The notes under the pieces: generated by a model
Database searches by the model: none
Told to the model about the DNA's origin: nothing
What the model saw: only the letters and a program-made list of their open reading frames with translations
Translations under genes and position numbers: made by a program
Source: Synechococcus sp. RS9909
GTDB taxonomy: Bacteria; Cyanobacteriota; Cyanobacteriia; PCC-6307; Cyanobiaceae
DNA: 64,000 nucleotides
Assembly: GCF_014279595.1 (NCBI RefSeq)
Contig: NZ_CP047943.1
Location: 1,054,001-1,118,000, forward strand
Reading direction: 5' to 3'
In this document: positions 50,874 to 60,515 of the stretch, one piece after another
How positions within the stretch are numbered: the first letter of the stretch is position 1
How the letters are laid out: each line of letters starts with the position of its first letter

Positions 50874-50921
50874 CAGGGCGTTGCCGAGGCAAGGTGTGGG
50901 ACTTGTTGAGGCTTTGCAGCG

Positions 50922-52307
50922 TTGGATGTTCTCAATGATTGGCTCTGGGGACGGGTGCTGATCGTCGCCCTCCTGGCGATCGGTCTGGTCTTGAGTGCAC
51001 GCACCCGCTGGGTGCAATTTCGCTACTTCGGAGCGATGTTTGCACTGCTGGGCCGCGCCTTTCAACAGGAGGGCAATCACCTCAGCTCCTTTCAGGCGCT
51101 TGTGCTCAGCGTCGCCGGTCGGGTGGGCGGTGGCAACATTGCCGGAGTCGCTGTGGCCATCAGCCTCGGCGGCCCGGGTGCTGTGTTCTGGATGTGGGTC
51201 ACCGGTTTGATCGGCATGGCCACCAGCTTCTTTGAATGCACGATCGCCCAGGTGTTCAAAATCGCCGAGGTGGATGGCACCTATCGAGGCGGACCGGCGT
51301 ATTACATCGAGCGCGGTATCGGCCTGCGCTGGATGGGCCTGCTTTTTTCTCTGCTGTTGCTACTCACCTTCGGCCTTGGTTTCAATGCGCTGCAGTCGTT
51401 CACGGTGGCCAGCGCCCTGGCCGACACCTTTGGCGTTCCACCCTCCATTAGTGGTGCGACGCTCATGGTGGTGCTGGGCGTGATCATCTTCGGGGGGGTG
51501 CGGCGGATCGCCGAGGTGGCGGAGGTGGTGGTGCCGTTCATGGCGATCGGCTACTTCCTGCTGGCGCTGGTGTCGTTGGTCATCCATGCCAGTGAAATTC
51601 CTGGCGTGTTGGCTGAGATTGTGCGGGGCGCCTTCGGGTTGAAGTCAGCCCTGGGTGGGGGGATCGGAGCGGCGGTGATGTTCGGTGTCAAACGCGGTTT
51701 GTTCTCCAACGAAGCCGGTCTCGGCAGTGCCCCCAACGTGGCGGCTGTGGCGTATGTGAAGCATCCGGTGGAGCAGGGGATCATTCAGGCATTCAGTGTG
51801 TTCATCGACACCATCGTTCTCTGCAGTTGCACCGCCTTTCTCATCCTTGTGACGCCCTTGTATCAACCGGATGGCGACGCGGTGGCGGTCACCCTCACCC
51901 AACAGGCGATGGGCTACACGATGGGCTGGTGGGGACAGGCCTTCATCACCGTCGCCCTGGTGTTGTTTGCCTTCACGTCCATCATCTACAACTACTACCT
52001 CGGTGAAAATGCTCTGAATTACTTCAGTGATTCCAACCAAACCCTGTTTCAGGGGTTGCGATTCGTCACCCTGGTGTTGATCATCTGGGGGGCCAGTCAG
52101 GACCTTGCCACGGTGTTTGGTTTTGCTGATCTCACCATGGGGCTGCTGGCGTTGGTGAATCTGGTGGCCTTGGTGATGTTGATGCCTGTGGGATTAAGGA
52201 TTCTCGCCGATTATGAGCGGCAGCGTCTCACTGGTTTGAGTCCCAGCTTTGTGGCGGCTGATCATGACCATCTGGGCATCGATCCCCGCAGCTGGCCGTC
52301 GGGCTGA
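50922..52307 (+). CDS. sodium:alanine symporter family transporter
   Basis: A 461-residue, about 11-helix protein of the AGCS family, which takes up alanine or glycine with Na+. Signatures: VAGRVGGGNIAGVAVAIS, GGPGAVFWMWVTGLIGM, TYRGGPAYYIERG and KRGLFSNEAGLGSAPN. The start is a TTG at 50922 (MDVLNDWLWG); no better start is visible. Probably expressed alone. Confidence 0.92.
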   Translation: MDVLNDWLWGRVLIVALLAIGLVLSARTRWVQFRYFGAMFALLGRAFQQEGNHLSSFQALVLSVAGRVGGGNIAGVAVAISLGGPGAVFWMWVTGLIGMATSFFECTIAQVFKIAEVDGTYRGGPAYYIERGIGLRWMGLLFSLLLLLTFGLGFNALQSFTVASALADTFGVPPSISGATLMVVLGVIIFGGVRRIAEVAEVVVPFMAIGYFLLALVSLVIHASEIPGVLAEIVRGAFGLKSALGGGIGAAVMFGVKRGLFSNEAGLGSAPNVAAVAYVKHPVEQGIIQAFSVFIDTIVLCSCTAFLILVTPLYQPDGDAVAVTLTQQAMGYTMGWWGQAFITVALVLFAFTSIIYNYYLGENALNYFSDSNQTLFQGLRFVTLVLIIWGASQDLATVFGFADLTMGLLALVNLVALVMLMPVGLRILADYERQRLTGLSPSFVAADHDHLGIDPRSWPSG

Positions 52308-52316
52308 GGCGGAACC

Positions 52317-52616
52317 TCAGCGCATCTCGATGGCGTTGAGGCGTTCCCGGAAGGAGCGTGGGGTGTCATTGGTGTCGTTGGCCTGGTTCGACAGCAAGGG
52401 GTCGTTAGAGCCTGATTCCAGGGCATTAGGTCGTCGGTACCCTCGGACCGACTGGCCCCGATGGGGCATCGCCTTCAGGGCAAGCTCCTGGGTTTTCGGA
52501 TCCCGGTTGAGGGGCTGATTCTTCAGTTCACTGCGCACCTGGTTGAGCAGGCGGTAATGGCCAGTGCTGCTGAACTTGCGGAGCAGGGCCTGATCCCAGG
52601 CCATCGAGCGTTTCAT
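52317..52616 (-). CDS. conserved-looking cyanobacterial hypothetical protein, 99 residues
   Basis: Starts MKRSMAWDQALLRKFSSTGH and continues YRLLNQVRSELKNQPLNRD, a basic helical N-terminus followed by a low-complexity polar tail (SNQANDTNDTPRSF). Its style resembles a family widespread in cyanobacteria. No function assigned. A one-codon-longer start exists at 52619. Confidence 0.7.
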   Translation of the reverse strand: MKRSMAWDQALLRKFSSTGHYRLLNQVRSELKNQPLNRDPKTQELALKAMPHRGQSVRGYRRPNALESGSNDPLLSNQANDTNDTPRSFRERLNAIEMR

Positions 52617-52781
52617 CATGGTTTCACTGTAATGGGGCCTTCCGGCTTGCCGTACACCAAAGGACCGCAGCAGCGCGGTTGACCGTGATAAATTGTCAGG
52701 AGCAACTGGAAGTCGTTTCGACTTCGACTTGGTTTCGATTCAGTCCTGGCGCTCCCGTTGCTGCACCTTCGCCCCCTCATC

Positions 52782-53384
52782 ATGACCGCCAACGGCTGCC
52801 TGCGTGTGGGCCAACAGGCCCCTGATTTCACCGCCACCGCAGTGGTTGACCAGGAGTTCAAGGAGATCTCCCTGTCTCAGTACCGCGGCAAGTATGTGGT
52901 GCTGTTCTTCTACCCCCTCGATTTCACCTTCGTCTGCCCGACGGAAATCACCGCCTTCAGCGATCGCTACGCTGATTTCTCCAGCAAGAACACCGAAGTG
53001 CTGGGCGTGTCGGTGGACAGCCAGTTCAGCCACCTCGCCTGGATCCAGACCCCCCGCAATCAGGGTGGTCTGGGTGACATCGCCTATCCCCTCGTCGCTG
53101 ACCTCAAGAAAGAGATCGCCAGCGCTTACAACGTGCTCGATGAAGAGGAAGGCGTTGCCCTCCGCGGTCTGTTCATCATCGACCCCGAAGGCGTGATCAT
53201 GCACGCCACCATCAACAACCTGCCCGTGGGCCGCAACGTTGATGAAACCCTGCGTGTGCTCCAGGCCTTCCAGTATGTGCAGTCGCACCCCGATGAGGTC
53301 TGCCCCGCCAACTGGACCCCTGGCGAGAAGACCATGAAGCCCGATCCCGTCGGTTCCAAGGAGTTCTTCGCAGCTGTCAACTGA
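52782..53384 (+). CDS. typical 2-Cys peroxiredoxin
   Basis: A 200-residue thiol peroxidase reducing H2O2 and organic peroxides. The peroxidatic cysteine is in [19 protein letters not shown], the resolving cysteine in [13 protein letters not shown], and [10 protein letters not shown] is also typical. The C-terminus is full length, so it should be the over-oxidation-sensitive type. A clear terminator follows. ATG 52782 is preceded by a weak ribosome site. Confidence 0.95.
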   Translation: MTANGCLRVGQQAPDFTATAVVDQEFKEISLSQYRGKYVVLFFYPLDFTFVCPTEITAFSDRYADFSSKNTEVLGVSVDSQFSHLAWIQTPRNQGGLGDIAYPLVADLKKEIASAYNVLDEEEGVALRGLFIIDPEGVIMHATINNLPVGRNVDETLRVLQAFQYVQSHPDEVCPANWTPGEKTMKPDPVGSKEFFAAVN

Positions 53385-53423
53385 CAGACGCCTGCAAGTC
53401 GTCTTGATGTCTGAAGCACTGCA

Positions 53424-53446
53424 GCCGCCCCACGGGGCGGCTTTTT
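53424..53446 (+). terminator. intrinsic terminator of the peroxiredoxin gene
   Basis: GCCGCCCC-AC-GGGGCGGC followed by TTTTT, a perfect eight-base stem 40 bases after the stop. Confidence 0.92.
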
Positions 53447-56298
53447 CATGAGCGCGACAGCTCCTGCACCAAAGCCCCTTCCACCCGTCCGGTCATCAGG
53501 GCATTCAGGCCTTCAATCAGATTCGCGGCCATCGCCACACGACTGCCATCACTCACCACCACCCGGGTCAGGGTCGGCAGGCCGCCACGACGGGCCCGCA
53601 GATACACCGGCTCCACATACAACAGAGCATTCCCCAGGGGGACCACCAGGAGATTGCCCTGCACCACCTCCGATCCGGCCCGATCCCACAGTCCGAACTG
53701 TTGACTGATCGCCGGGTTCTGATTGATCAGGGCCTGGATCTGTTCCGGACCGAAGATCGGCACGTCGGAGGGGAAGCGCAGCAACACCAGCTCGCCGTAG
53801 TGCTCATCGTCGCTACGGGCCGCCAGCCAGGCTGAAAGATTCGGGCGGGCCAGGGGGGTGAGGGGCTGCAACAACAGGAATTCCGACGCTTCATTCGCCC
53901 TCAGTTGGGCTGTGATGTGATACGGAGCCACAGGAATCTGCTGCTTGCCATAGAGCTCCAGCGGCACCTGCCACACGTCATCGCCGCTGTAAAAGATGCG
54001 CGGGTTGGTGACGTGATAGCGAAGTAATTGCTGCACCTGAAGTTCAAACAGACTGGGCGGCACCATCAGATGCTGTCGCAAAGTGCTCGGCAGAGCGCTG
54101 ATCGGTTCAAACAGCTGGGGAAACAGGCGCTGCCAGCCCCGCACGATCGGGTCGTTCGGTTCCTGCACGTAGAGATGCACGCTGCCGTTGTAGGCATCCA
54201 CCACCGCTTTCACCGCATTGCGCGCATAGCGCAGCGGCCGGCCATCGGGAAGACTCGAGGCGTAGGGATAGGTGTTCGACGTGGTGAAGCCATCGACAAT
54301 CCAATATTGATGTTGCTCGCTGTCGTATCCGCTTGTGTCCGCCGGGATCGGCACCGACACCAGATAGGGTTCACCCCAGAACTGCAGAAAGGGCGCCAGG
54401 GCCTTCACCCGGCTTTTCACATCCCGGCGCAGCAACAGCCGGGATTCCGAGGTCAAGGAGCCGGTGTTCAGCAGGCGCGGTTCCTTGAGATACACCGCTG
54501 CTGCGACGCGATCCAGGCCGGTGCGCAGAGGCACCCCGGCAGCTCCGGAGTAGTGGTTGTAGATGTTGCGATCGCCTTCGGGGAAATCAAACTCCTCCAC
54601 CGTCGTCGGTGCCACGGCGTAGGGCGATGGCAACAACCCGAAATAGAGCGCGGCCCGGCCGATCGGCACATGCTCTTTCACGTCGGCCGCGCTGATCTGC
54701 AGGGCGGGGTTGCCTTCAATTCGGGTCGAGAGACCCAGATCGCTGATGAAATACTCCGGCAGGCCATCGGCAGCCCGGGTGTTCACCGGGCTCATTGTGA
54801 AGCCGAAGCCATGGGTGAACACGAAATGGCGGTTCAGCCAGGTGCGGGAGCGATCGGGCAGGGAGGCCTGATCCAGCTCCCGGGCCGCCAGGATCACCTG
54901 CTGGCGGCTGTCGGTGTCGTTCTGGAGTTGATAGCGATCCACCGCCGCGTTGGAAAAGCGGTAGTACACCCGCAGCTGCTGCAACTGGCGGTTGGTGGCC
55001 AGCAGCGGTTGGCTGTCCCAGAGGCGGATGTTGCGCAGGGTGCTCGCCCCTTTCTCCAGATCGGCCGGTTGCAAGCGCGGGGAAGGATTGATCTCCCGGC
55101 TGCTGATCGCGTCGAGTTGAAAGGCCCGCCGGGTGGCGGCAATCGCCCGCTCCAGATAGGGCGTTTCCAGCATCAGTTCCCGCGGCTTCACGACCAGCCA
55201 CTGCATCGGTGGCACCAGCAACAGTTCCGCCAACAGCGCCAGCGCCGCCACGGTTGCCACGATCAGACGCAGGCGTCGGCGCCGGATTGCCCCCGGGATC
55301 GGCACCACCAGCACCGCCAACAGGGCAAAGGCGATCGCTGCCAGTTGCCGCAGGGGCAGCACGAGATGCACATCGAGCCAGCCGGCGCCAGCCACCACGC
55401 CATCCTGCGACCAGAGCAACTGATGGCGTGACAGCCAGAGCAGGGCCGCGAACAGCAGGCACACCAGAGCGAGCAGGGGGCGCAACCGTTGTCGTTCCGC
55501 CCGGTTGAGGCCTGGAAAGGCCCAGTCCGTCAGTCCGGGGATGCGGCTGAGACGGGCCCAGAGGCTGGTGCTCAGGGTGAGCAGCAGTTGGATCAGCAGC
55601 AGTTCCAGGCCGAGGGCGATCGCCGAATAGCGTCCGAGGCCGAAGCTCACATCGGCGCCGAGCAGGGGTTCGCGTTCGCCCAGGGATGGGATCGTCAGTG
55701 CCAGCGCCCAGAGCCCCCAGGCGCGCCCCGCAGTGATGCAGAGGCAGATGCTGCCGAGCCCCTGGGCCAGCTGAAGGCCACCCTTCGGCCTGAGGCCCAG
55801 CCCCAGGCTCATACTTAGGAGCACCAGGGCCACGCCGGCCGGCCAGCCGGGCTGGATCGGCACGCTCCACCACTGACTCAGGGCAAAGGGATCGACCAGG
55901 GCCAGCCAGGTGAGCCGCAGCGCCATCGTCAGACTCGAGGCCGCCACCAGCAGACAGGCGGTGAGGGCGAGTCCGTAACGCCAGCCCTGCAGCGCCCACA
56001 GTCCCGGAGTCGTGGCCTGCGCGATGGCCTGTCTGGGGTGGGGTTCAGGCTCGGCGAGCCGCAACCAGCGCCGGCGCCACAACCACGTGGTAGCGGCGAA
56101 CAGGGCGGCGCCAGCGAAGGCGAGGGTCTGGAGCAGCCAGCGCAGAGCAAGCACGCTCTGCAACTGGAACTGGCCAAACCAGGCCCATTCGATCCGCAGC
56201 CGCAACAGCAGCCACACCAGGAGCAGGGCCAGAACAGTCCATGCACCGACTCGCAGGGCTCCAGTCCCCTTCCTGATCAGCACCCGCCGGCCGCTCAA
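53446..56298 (-). CDS. UPF0182 family membrane protein
   Basis: A 950-residue protein of the UPF0182 (COG1615) family. The N-terminal third has about seven hydrophobic helices (LLVWLLLRLRIEWAWFGQF, ALALLAELLLVPPMQWLVV). The rest is a large extracytoplasmic domain (HFVFTHGFGFTMSPVNTRAA, DGLPEYFISDLG, YWIVDGFTTSNTYPYAS). Widespread in cyanobacteria and actinobacteria; function unknown. The ftsH-like gene upstream ends 13 bases before it, so the two probably form an operon. Confidence 0.92.
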   Translation of the reverse strand: MSGRRVLIRKGTGALRVGAWTVLALLLVWLLLRLRIEWAWFGQFQLQSVLALRWLLQTLAFAGAALFAATTWLWRRRWLRLAEPEPHPRQAIAQATTPGLWALQGWRYGLALTACLLVAASSLTMALRLTWLALVDPFALSQWWSVPIQPGWPAGVALVLLSMSLGLGLRPKGGLQLAQGLGSICLCITAGRAWGLWALALTIPSLGEREPLLGADVSFGLGRYSAIALGLELLLIQLLLTLSTSLWARLSRIPGLTDWAFPGLNRAERQRLRPLLALVCLLFAALLWLSRHQLLWSQDGVVAGAGWLDVHLVLPLRQLAAIAFALLAVLVVPIPGAIRRRRLRLIVATVAALALLAELLLVPPMQWLVVKPRELMLETPYLERAIAATRRAFQLDAISSREINPSPRLQPADLEKGASTLRNIRLWDSQPLLATNRQLQQLRVYYRFSNAAVDRYQLQNDTDSRQQVILAARELDQASLPDRSRTWLNRHFVFTHGFGFTMSPVNTRAADGLPEYFISDLGLSTRIEGNPALQISAADVKEHVPIGRAALYFGLLPSPYAVAPTTVEEFDFPEGDRNIYNHYSGAAGVPLRTGLDRVAAAVYLKEPRLLNTGSLTSESRLLLRRDVKSRVKALAPFLQFWGEPYLVSVPIPADTSGYDSEQHQYWIVDGFTTSNTYPYASSLPDGRPLRYARNAVKAVVDAYNGSVHLYVQEPNDPIVRGWQRLFPQLFEPISALPSTLRQHLMVPPSLFELQVQQLLRYHVTNPRIFYSGDDVWQVPLELYGKQQIPVAPYHITAQLRANEASEFLLLQPLTPLARPNLSAWLAARSDDEHYGELVLLRFPSDVPIFGPEQIQALINQNPAISQQFGLWDRAGSEVVQGNLLVVPLGNALLYVEPVYLRARRGGLPTLTRVVVSDGSRVAMAANLIEGLNALMTGRVEGALVQELSRS

Positions 56299-56311
56299 TG
56301 ACCCAGCTCAA

Positions 56312-58117
56312 CTACCCAACGGTAGGGGCGGTGGCGGTTTCGTCGATGCCTGCAAGGGCGAGAAAGCGGTCGGTGTGCAGGGTTTCCTCTTCGATCAGGG
56401 CCTCCACCAGCCGATCCATCACCTCTCGCCGACAGCGCAGCAGCGCAATCGCCCGATCCAGCGCCGACTGCGCCAGCTGGCGCACCTGCAGATCGATTTG
56501 TCGACCTGTGCTCTCGGCGTAGTCCGGACGGGTCTGGATCAGATCGCGGCCGAGAAAGACCTCATGGCCCGCCCCCTCGAGAGCCACCGGCCCGAGGCTG
56601 GAGAAGCCGAAGCGGGTCACCATTTCCCGTGCCAGTTGACTGACCATCTTCAGATCGCCCGAGGCTCCCTGGGTCACTTCGCTGAGGCCGAAGACCACAG
56701 TTTCGGCGGCCCGACCACCCAGCGCCACCACCAGGCGAGCCTGCAGGGTGGCGCGGCTGATCAGGCCGGAATCGAGTCGCTCTTCATCGGGCCAGAAGCG
56801 GGTGAAGCCGCCCACGCCGCCACTGCGTGGCAACAGCGTCACCTTGTCGACCTTGTCGGCATGGGGGGTGAGCGCCGCCACCAGGGCGTGGCCGATTTCG
56901 TGATAAGCAATCAGGCGTTTCTTGGCGCTGTCCTGCAGCGGTGCGGCGGTGAGCCCCATCGTGATCCGCTCCAGGGCGGCCTCGATCTGGGCATCACCGA
57001 TCGCGCTCACTTGTTGCCTTGCCGTGAGGATCGCCGCCTCATTGAGCAGATTGGCCAGGTCGGCGCCGGAGAAGCCGGGGGTGCGCCGGGCCCAGTCCTG
57101 CAGCGAGACCTCTGGAGCCAGGGGACGGGTGCGGGCATGCACCCCCAGGATCGCTTCGCGGCCCTTGCGATCGGGAAGATCGACGTGGATGCGCCGATCA
57201 AAACGGCCCGGGCGCATCAGGGCCGTGTCGAGCACATCAGCCCTGTTGGTGGCCGCCAGCAGGATCACACCGGAGTTGTCGGCGAAACCATCCATCTCGG
57301 TGAGCAGCTGGTTGAGCGTCTGCTCCCGCTCATCGTTTCCGCCGCCGATGCCGGCGCCGCGTTGACGCCCCACCGCATCGATCTCGTCGATGAACACGAT
57401 GCAGGGAGCTTTCTCTTTGGCCTTTTTGAAGAGATCGCGCACCCGGCTCGCGCCCACGCCCACAAACAGCTCCACGAATTCGGAGGCGGCCATCGAGAAG
57501 AACGGCACCCCCGCTTCACCGGCGATCGCTTTGGCGAGCAGGGTCTTACCGGTGCCGGGAGGTCCCACCAACAACACGCCGCGAGGGATCTTGGCGCCGA
57601 TCTGAATGAAGCGTTCCGGTGTCTTCAGGAAGGTCACCACCTCCTGCAGTTCTTCCTTGGCTTCATTGATGCCGGCCACATCCTCAAAGCGGGTCGTCAC
57701 CTCCTCCTGGGATTTCACCCGCGCCTGGCTGCGACCGAAGCCCATGGCGCGATTGGCCACCTGGGCGGAGCGGCGCAACAGCAAGGAGAGCCCCACCACG
57801 ATCAGGGCGATCAGGGCGAGATTGCCGGCCAGGCCTGCAAGGGCCTGCTCCTGGCGCACATCTTTCACCGTGAGCGGGATGCCGGCCGCTTCGGCGGTGC
57901 GCAGCACCTGCTGGTCGTTGGCAAAGATCGGCACGTTGGTGGAGCGCCCATCCGGGTAGTGCACGATCACCTCGCGCCTGGCGGGAACGAGCTGCAGATC
58001 CTTCACCTTGCCGGCCTTGATCTGGCTGAGAAGCTCGCTGTAGGTCGGTGGCGGCTCGGGCTTGAAACGTGCCAAGGGATCTGCACGCTGTGCGGGGTCC
58101 GGTTGACCTGAACTCAC
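56312..58117 (-). CDS. ftsH: FtsH-family ATP-dependent zinc metalloprotease
   Basis: A 601-residue AAA+ protease with a membrane helix near residues 90-112 ([20 protein letters not shown]). Walker [19 protein letters not shown], Walker [15 protein letters not shown], second region [20 protein letters not shown] and zinc motif HEIGH are complete. FtsH degrades damaged membrane proteins, including photosystem II D1. Unlike most FtsH proteins it has one visible helix rather than two, so its N-terminus may be cytosolic. Confidence 0.94.
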   Translation of the reverse strand: MSSGQPDPAQRADPLARFKPEPPPTYSELLSQIKAGKVKDLQLVPARREVIVHYPDGRSTNVPIFANDQQVLRTAEAAGIPLTVKDVRQEQALAGLAGNLALIALIVVGLSLLLRRSAQVANRAMGFGRSQARVKSQEEVTTRFEDVAGINEAKEELQEVVTFLKTPERFIQIGAKIPRGVLLVGPPGTGKTLLAKAIAGEAGVPFFSMAASEFVELFVGVGASRVRDLFKKAKEKAPCIVFIDEIDAVGRQRGAGIGGGNDEREQTLNQLLTEMDGFADNSGVILLAATNRADVLDTALMRPGRFDRRIHVDLPDRKGREAILGVHARTRPLAPEVSLQDWARRTPGFSGADLANLLNEAAILTARQQVSAIGDAQIEAALERITMGLTAAPLQDSAKKRLIAYHEIGHALVAALTPHADKVDKVTLLPRSGGVGGFTRFWPDEERLDSGLISRATLQARLVVALGGRAAETVVFGLSEVTQGASGDLKMVSQLAREMVTRFGFSSLGPVALEGAGHEVFLGRDLIQTRPDYAESTGRQIDLQVRQLAQSALDRAIALLRCRREVMDRLVEALIEEETLHTDRFLALAGIDETATAPTVG

Positions 58118-58203
58118 GGCAACACTGCGTTGGCGGCAGCCTAGCGATTTGACGGAGAGACTCTCGGCAGGAGAAGATCATCGTTTGGCAGAGATCGCCG
58201 GCG

Positions 58204-58380
58204 ATGGCCGTACCCAAGAAGAAAACCTCCAAGAGCAAGCGCAATCAGCGCCACGCCGTGTGGAAAGCAAAAGCGGCCACCGCAGCCCAGCGGGCCCTCT
58301 CGATCGGCAAATCGGTGCTGAGCGGTCGTGCCCAAGGCTTCGTGTACCCCGTTGATGAATCAGCCGAAGCTGACGCCTGA
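58204..58380 (+). CDS. rpmF: 50S ribosomal protein L32
   Basis: A 58-residue protein beginning [20 protein letters not shown], the invariant N-terminus of L32, with an acidic cyanobacterial tail ending ESAEADA. The four zinc-ligand cysteines of some L32 proteins are absent, as usual in cyanobacteria. Confidence 0.96.
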   Translation: MAVPKKKTSKSKRNQRHAVWKAKAATAAQRALSIGKSVLSGRAQGFVYPVDESAEADA

Positions 58381-58388
58381 TCGCTTGA

Positions 58389-59345
58389 TCATCTGAGCTG
58401 CACCTCACGAACCCGGCGGGTTTCCGTGAGGTGCACCACCACGGCCACATCCCTCGGGTTCTGCAAGACCGTTTCAGGGATGGCTGTTTCAATCATCCGC
58501 ACAAAACCCTCCAGTTCCTCTGCAGGCAAACGGATGCCGGTGCGCTGTTCCATCGCCCGTTCCTGCTCTTCCTTCCAGCGGCGCGAGGCGCTGGGGGAGG
58601 GAGCCTTCAGGTGCCAGAGGTCGTCGAGGCGATCCCAGATCGGCTGGTAGTGCACCAGCTGGTTCAGGGCCTGTGCACGCCCCTGTCGTTCGGCTTCGCT
58701 CAACGCCAAGGCGCTGATCGCCTCGAAGGACTCCGTCGAGGCATGACCCGGGCAGGCGCCGAGAAACCAGCCCTCCAGCAGCACCACCTGGGCGGTTTGC
58801 TGCTGCCAACCGCTGCGGTCGCCCCGGCCTCCGCGCAGCGATTTTTCAAATTGCGGCATCCTCAGCTCACCGCTGCGCCGCCAGCGCTCCAGGCTGGCGT
58901 TCAGCAGCTCCAGGTCATGGCTGCCCGGCAGGGCGCGGGGTACGCCCCAGGGGTTCCCGGCCATCGCCTGCTCCAGCTGCTCCCCCGGCCAGTAGAAATC
59001 GTCGATGGAGACCACGGCCACCGGGAGGTCCAGGTCGGCTGCGGCGCTGGCCAGCCACCGCGCCAGGGTGCTCTTGCCGCAACCGGGAAGGCCGCTCAGC
59101 CCGACCAGGCGGCGCTCCCCAGCACGGCAATGCCGCTCCAGCGCCGTGAGCAGGGGCAGGGCGATGGCCCAGACCCATGGCTCCGCCACCGGGTGGCCCC
59201 AGGCCTGGTGCTGAAACGCTGCGCCACCCCGTTGCTGCCAGCGCTCGAGCCAGCGGCCTGCATCCCCCACCTCCAGGGCCGTGAGCAGGTCCGCCAGTCC
59301 GGGAACGGCATCGATGGCGAAGGCGGGCTGGTGTTCAGGACCCAA
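58389..59345 (-). CDS. D-glycerate 3-kinase (P-loop type)
   Basis: About 318 residues. P-loop GLSGLPGCGKSTLARWL near residue 85, VAVVSIDDFYWPGEQL after it and ALPGSHDLELLNASLERWR match the plant/cyanobacterial glycerate kinases that close photorespiration by making 3-phosphoglycerate. The best start is unclear: a TTG at 59345 (LGPEHQPAFAIDAVPG) lies just inside the upstream ycf20 gene. Neighbour to a CbbY-type phosphatase, also a carbon-metabolism enzyme. Confidence 0.85.
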   Translation of the reverse strand: MGPEHQPAFAIDAVPGLADLLTALEVGDAGRWLERWQQRGGAAFQHQAWGHPVAEPWVWAIALPLLTALERHCRAGERRLVGLSGLPGCGKSTLARWLASAAADLDLPVAVVSIDDFYWPGEQLEQAMAGNPWGVPRALPGSHDLELLNASLERWRRSGELRMPQFEKSLRGGRGDRSGWQQQTAQVVLLEGWFLGACPGHASTESFEAISALALSEAERQGRAQALNQLVHYQPIWDRLDDLWHLKAPSPSASRRWKEEQERAMEQRTGIRLPAEELEGFVRMIETAIPETVLQNPRDVAVVVHLTETRRVREVQLR

Positions 59346-59667
59346 GTTTGTACGCCTCCAGCACCACGGCATACACCACGCCGATGCGCAGATTGTCGAG
59401 GGCGAGCCAGGCCAGGGGCCAGGGTTCCGCCTGAACACGGGTGCGCAGCCGCACCATCACCTCGATCATCGCCACCAGGCCGAGCACCACCAGCGGGCGC
59501 TGACCGATTTTCTCCAGGTAGTAGCTGGTGAGGTTGTTCCCCAGAAAAAAGCCGATCAGCAGGGTGAGCACGCCCACACTGCGCCGACGCCACGGCCCCA
59601 CAAAGCTCAGCAGCACGTGGTTGCCCAGGCGTTCCTGCAGCCGTTCGTAGCGGGTGAGCTGCGGCAC
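59335..59667 (-). CDS. ycf20: Ycf20 (DUF565) family protein
   Basis: About 110 residues. The conserved core is VLTLLIGFFLGNNLTSYYLE followed by a second helix VVLGLVAMIEVMVRLRTR, as in plastid and cyanobacterial Ycf20, which affects thermal dissipation of light energy in green algae. The GTG at 59667 (VPQLTRYERLQERLG) lies directly after the HAD gene stop and is preferred to the frame reaching 59745. It slightly overlaps the glycerate kinase. Confidence 0.85.
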   Translation of the reverse strand: MPQLTRYERLQERLGNHVLLSFVGPWRRRSVGVLTLLIGFFLGNNLTSYYLEKIGQRPLVVLGLVAMIEVMVRLRTRVQAEPWPLAWLALDNLRIGVVYAVVLEAYKLGS

Positions 59668-59669
59668 GA

Positions 59670-60446
59670 TCAGTTGCCGTCGGCCAGAAGGGACTGCAGA
59701 TACTCCAGCGTCACCACCCCGCTCGGGCAAGGGGGGCCTGACCATTGCCGCGCTGGGGCCTCCATCTCGCCGAGATGCTCAAAAGCGGCTGGATGGGATG
59801 CAGCGGCTGGCGCACCGTTGCCGAGCCTGGCGTGCAATCGCTTCTCCCAGGGGGAGGGGGTGAGCAGGCAGCGCAAGCCCGCCGCACTGGCGGAGCGCAG
59901 CCCCGCCTCGGAATCCTCGATCGCCACCACGCCATCGCAGTCAACACCGCTGCGTTCCAGGGCGAGTTGATAAGGGGCCGGATCCGGCTTGGTGGCGGCG
60001 ACATCATCGGCGCTGATCAGGCCCGCGAAGGGATGGCTCTCCGCAGCAAAGACCCCTGTCAGCAGGGCGTGCACCGAGGCAGCGCCGCTGCTGGTGACGA
60101 TCCATTGCCTCACCCCCGCCTGTTGCAGCGCTGCGATCAGGCGCGCCACCCCAGGCCGCAGAGCGATCGCGCCGCTGCGGGAGCGCGCCAGATAGTGCTT
60201 CTGTTTCAAAGCGCGCAACTGGTCGAGACGTGTGGCCTCCAGCGCTTCCCCCCGCTGGGCGGCGTAGGCCTCTATGCGCTGCCGCCCCCCCGCGATCGCG
60301 AGCAGCTCGGCGTAAAGGGTTCGGTCCCAGTGCCAGTCGAGTCCGGCCTCGCGGAAGGCGGCATTGAAGGCAGGGCGATGCCCCTCCAGTTCGGTGTCTG
60401 CCAGGGTTCCATCCACATCCCAGAACACGGCCTGCAGTTCAGCCAC
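59670..60446 (-). CDS. CbbY-type HAD phosphatase
   Basis: A 258-residue HAD-superfamily hydrolase. Motif I is FWDVDGTLADTELEGHRPAF, followed by NAAFREAGLDWHWDRTLYAE and LLAIAGGRQRIEAY, the cap pattern of CbbY. Motif II is IVTSSGAAS, motif III KPDPAPYQ and motif IV AIEDSEAG. CbbY removes xylulose-1,5-bisphosphate, a by-product that inhibits Rubisco. The GTG at 60446 (VAELQAVFWDVDG) fits better than the ATG at 60500. First gene of the ycf20/glycerate-kinase operon. Confidence 0.87.
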   Translation of the reverse strand: MAELQAVFWDVDGTLADTELEGHRPAFNAAFREAGLDWHWDRTLYAELLAIAGGRQRIEAYAAQRGEALEATRLDQLRALKQKHYLARSRSGAIALRPGVARLIAALQQAGVRQWIVTSSGAASVHALLTGVFAAESHPFAGLISADDVAATKPDPAPYQLALERSGVDCDGVVAIEDSEAGLRSASAAGLRCLLTPSPWEKRLHARLGNGAPAAASHPAAFEHLGEMEAPARQWSGPPCPSGVVTLEYLQSLLADGN

Positions 60447-60515
60447 TTGGATTCCCCCGAATGGAAAGCCAGCTTGAAGCAGGACCCACAATGCAGCCAT
60501 GTTCAGGCGTGGGCC

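Noticed and set aside
54028-55431. Plus-strand open frame of 467 codons
   Set aside because: Antisense of the UPF0182 gene; composition is that of a shadow frame.
56012-58111. Plus-strand open frame of 699 codons
   Set aside because: Antisense of the ftsH gene, with no start site or motif; real coding sequence is clear on the other strand.
59745-60515. Upstream extension of the recJ frame
   Set aside because: It overlaps the CbbY-type gene on the other strand and lacks DHH-family similarity; recJ normally begins near 60516.
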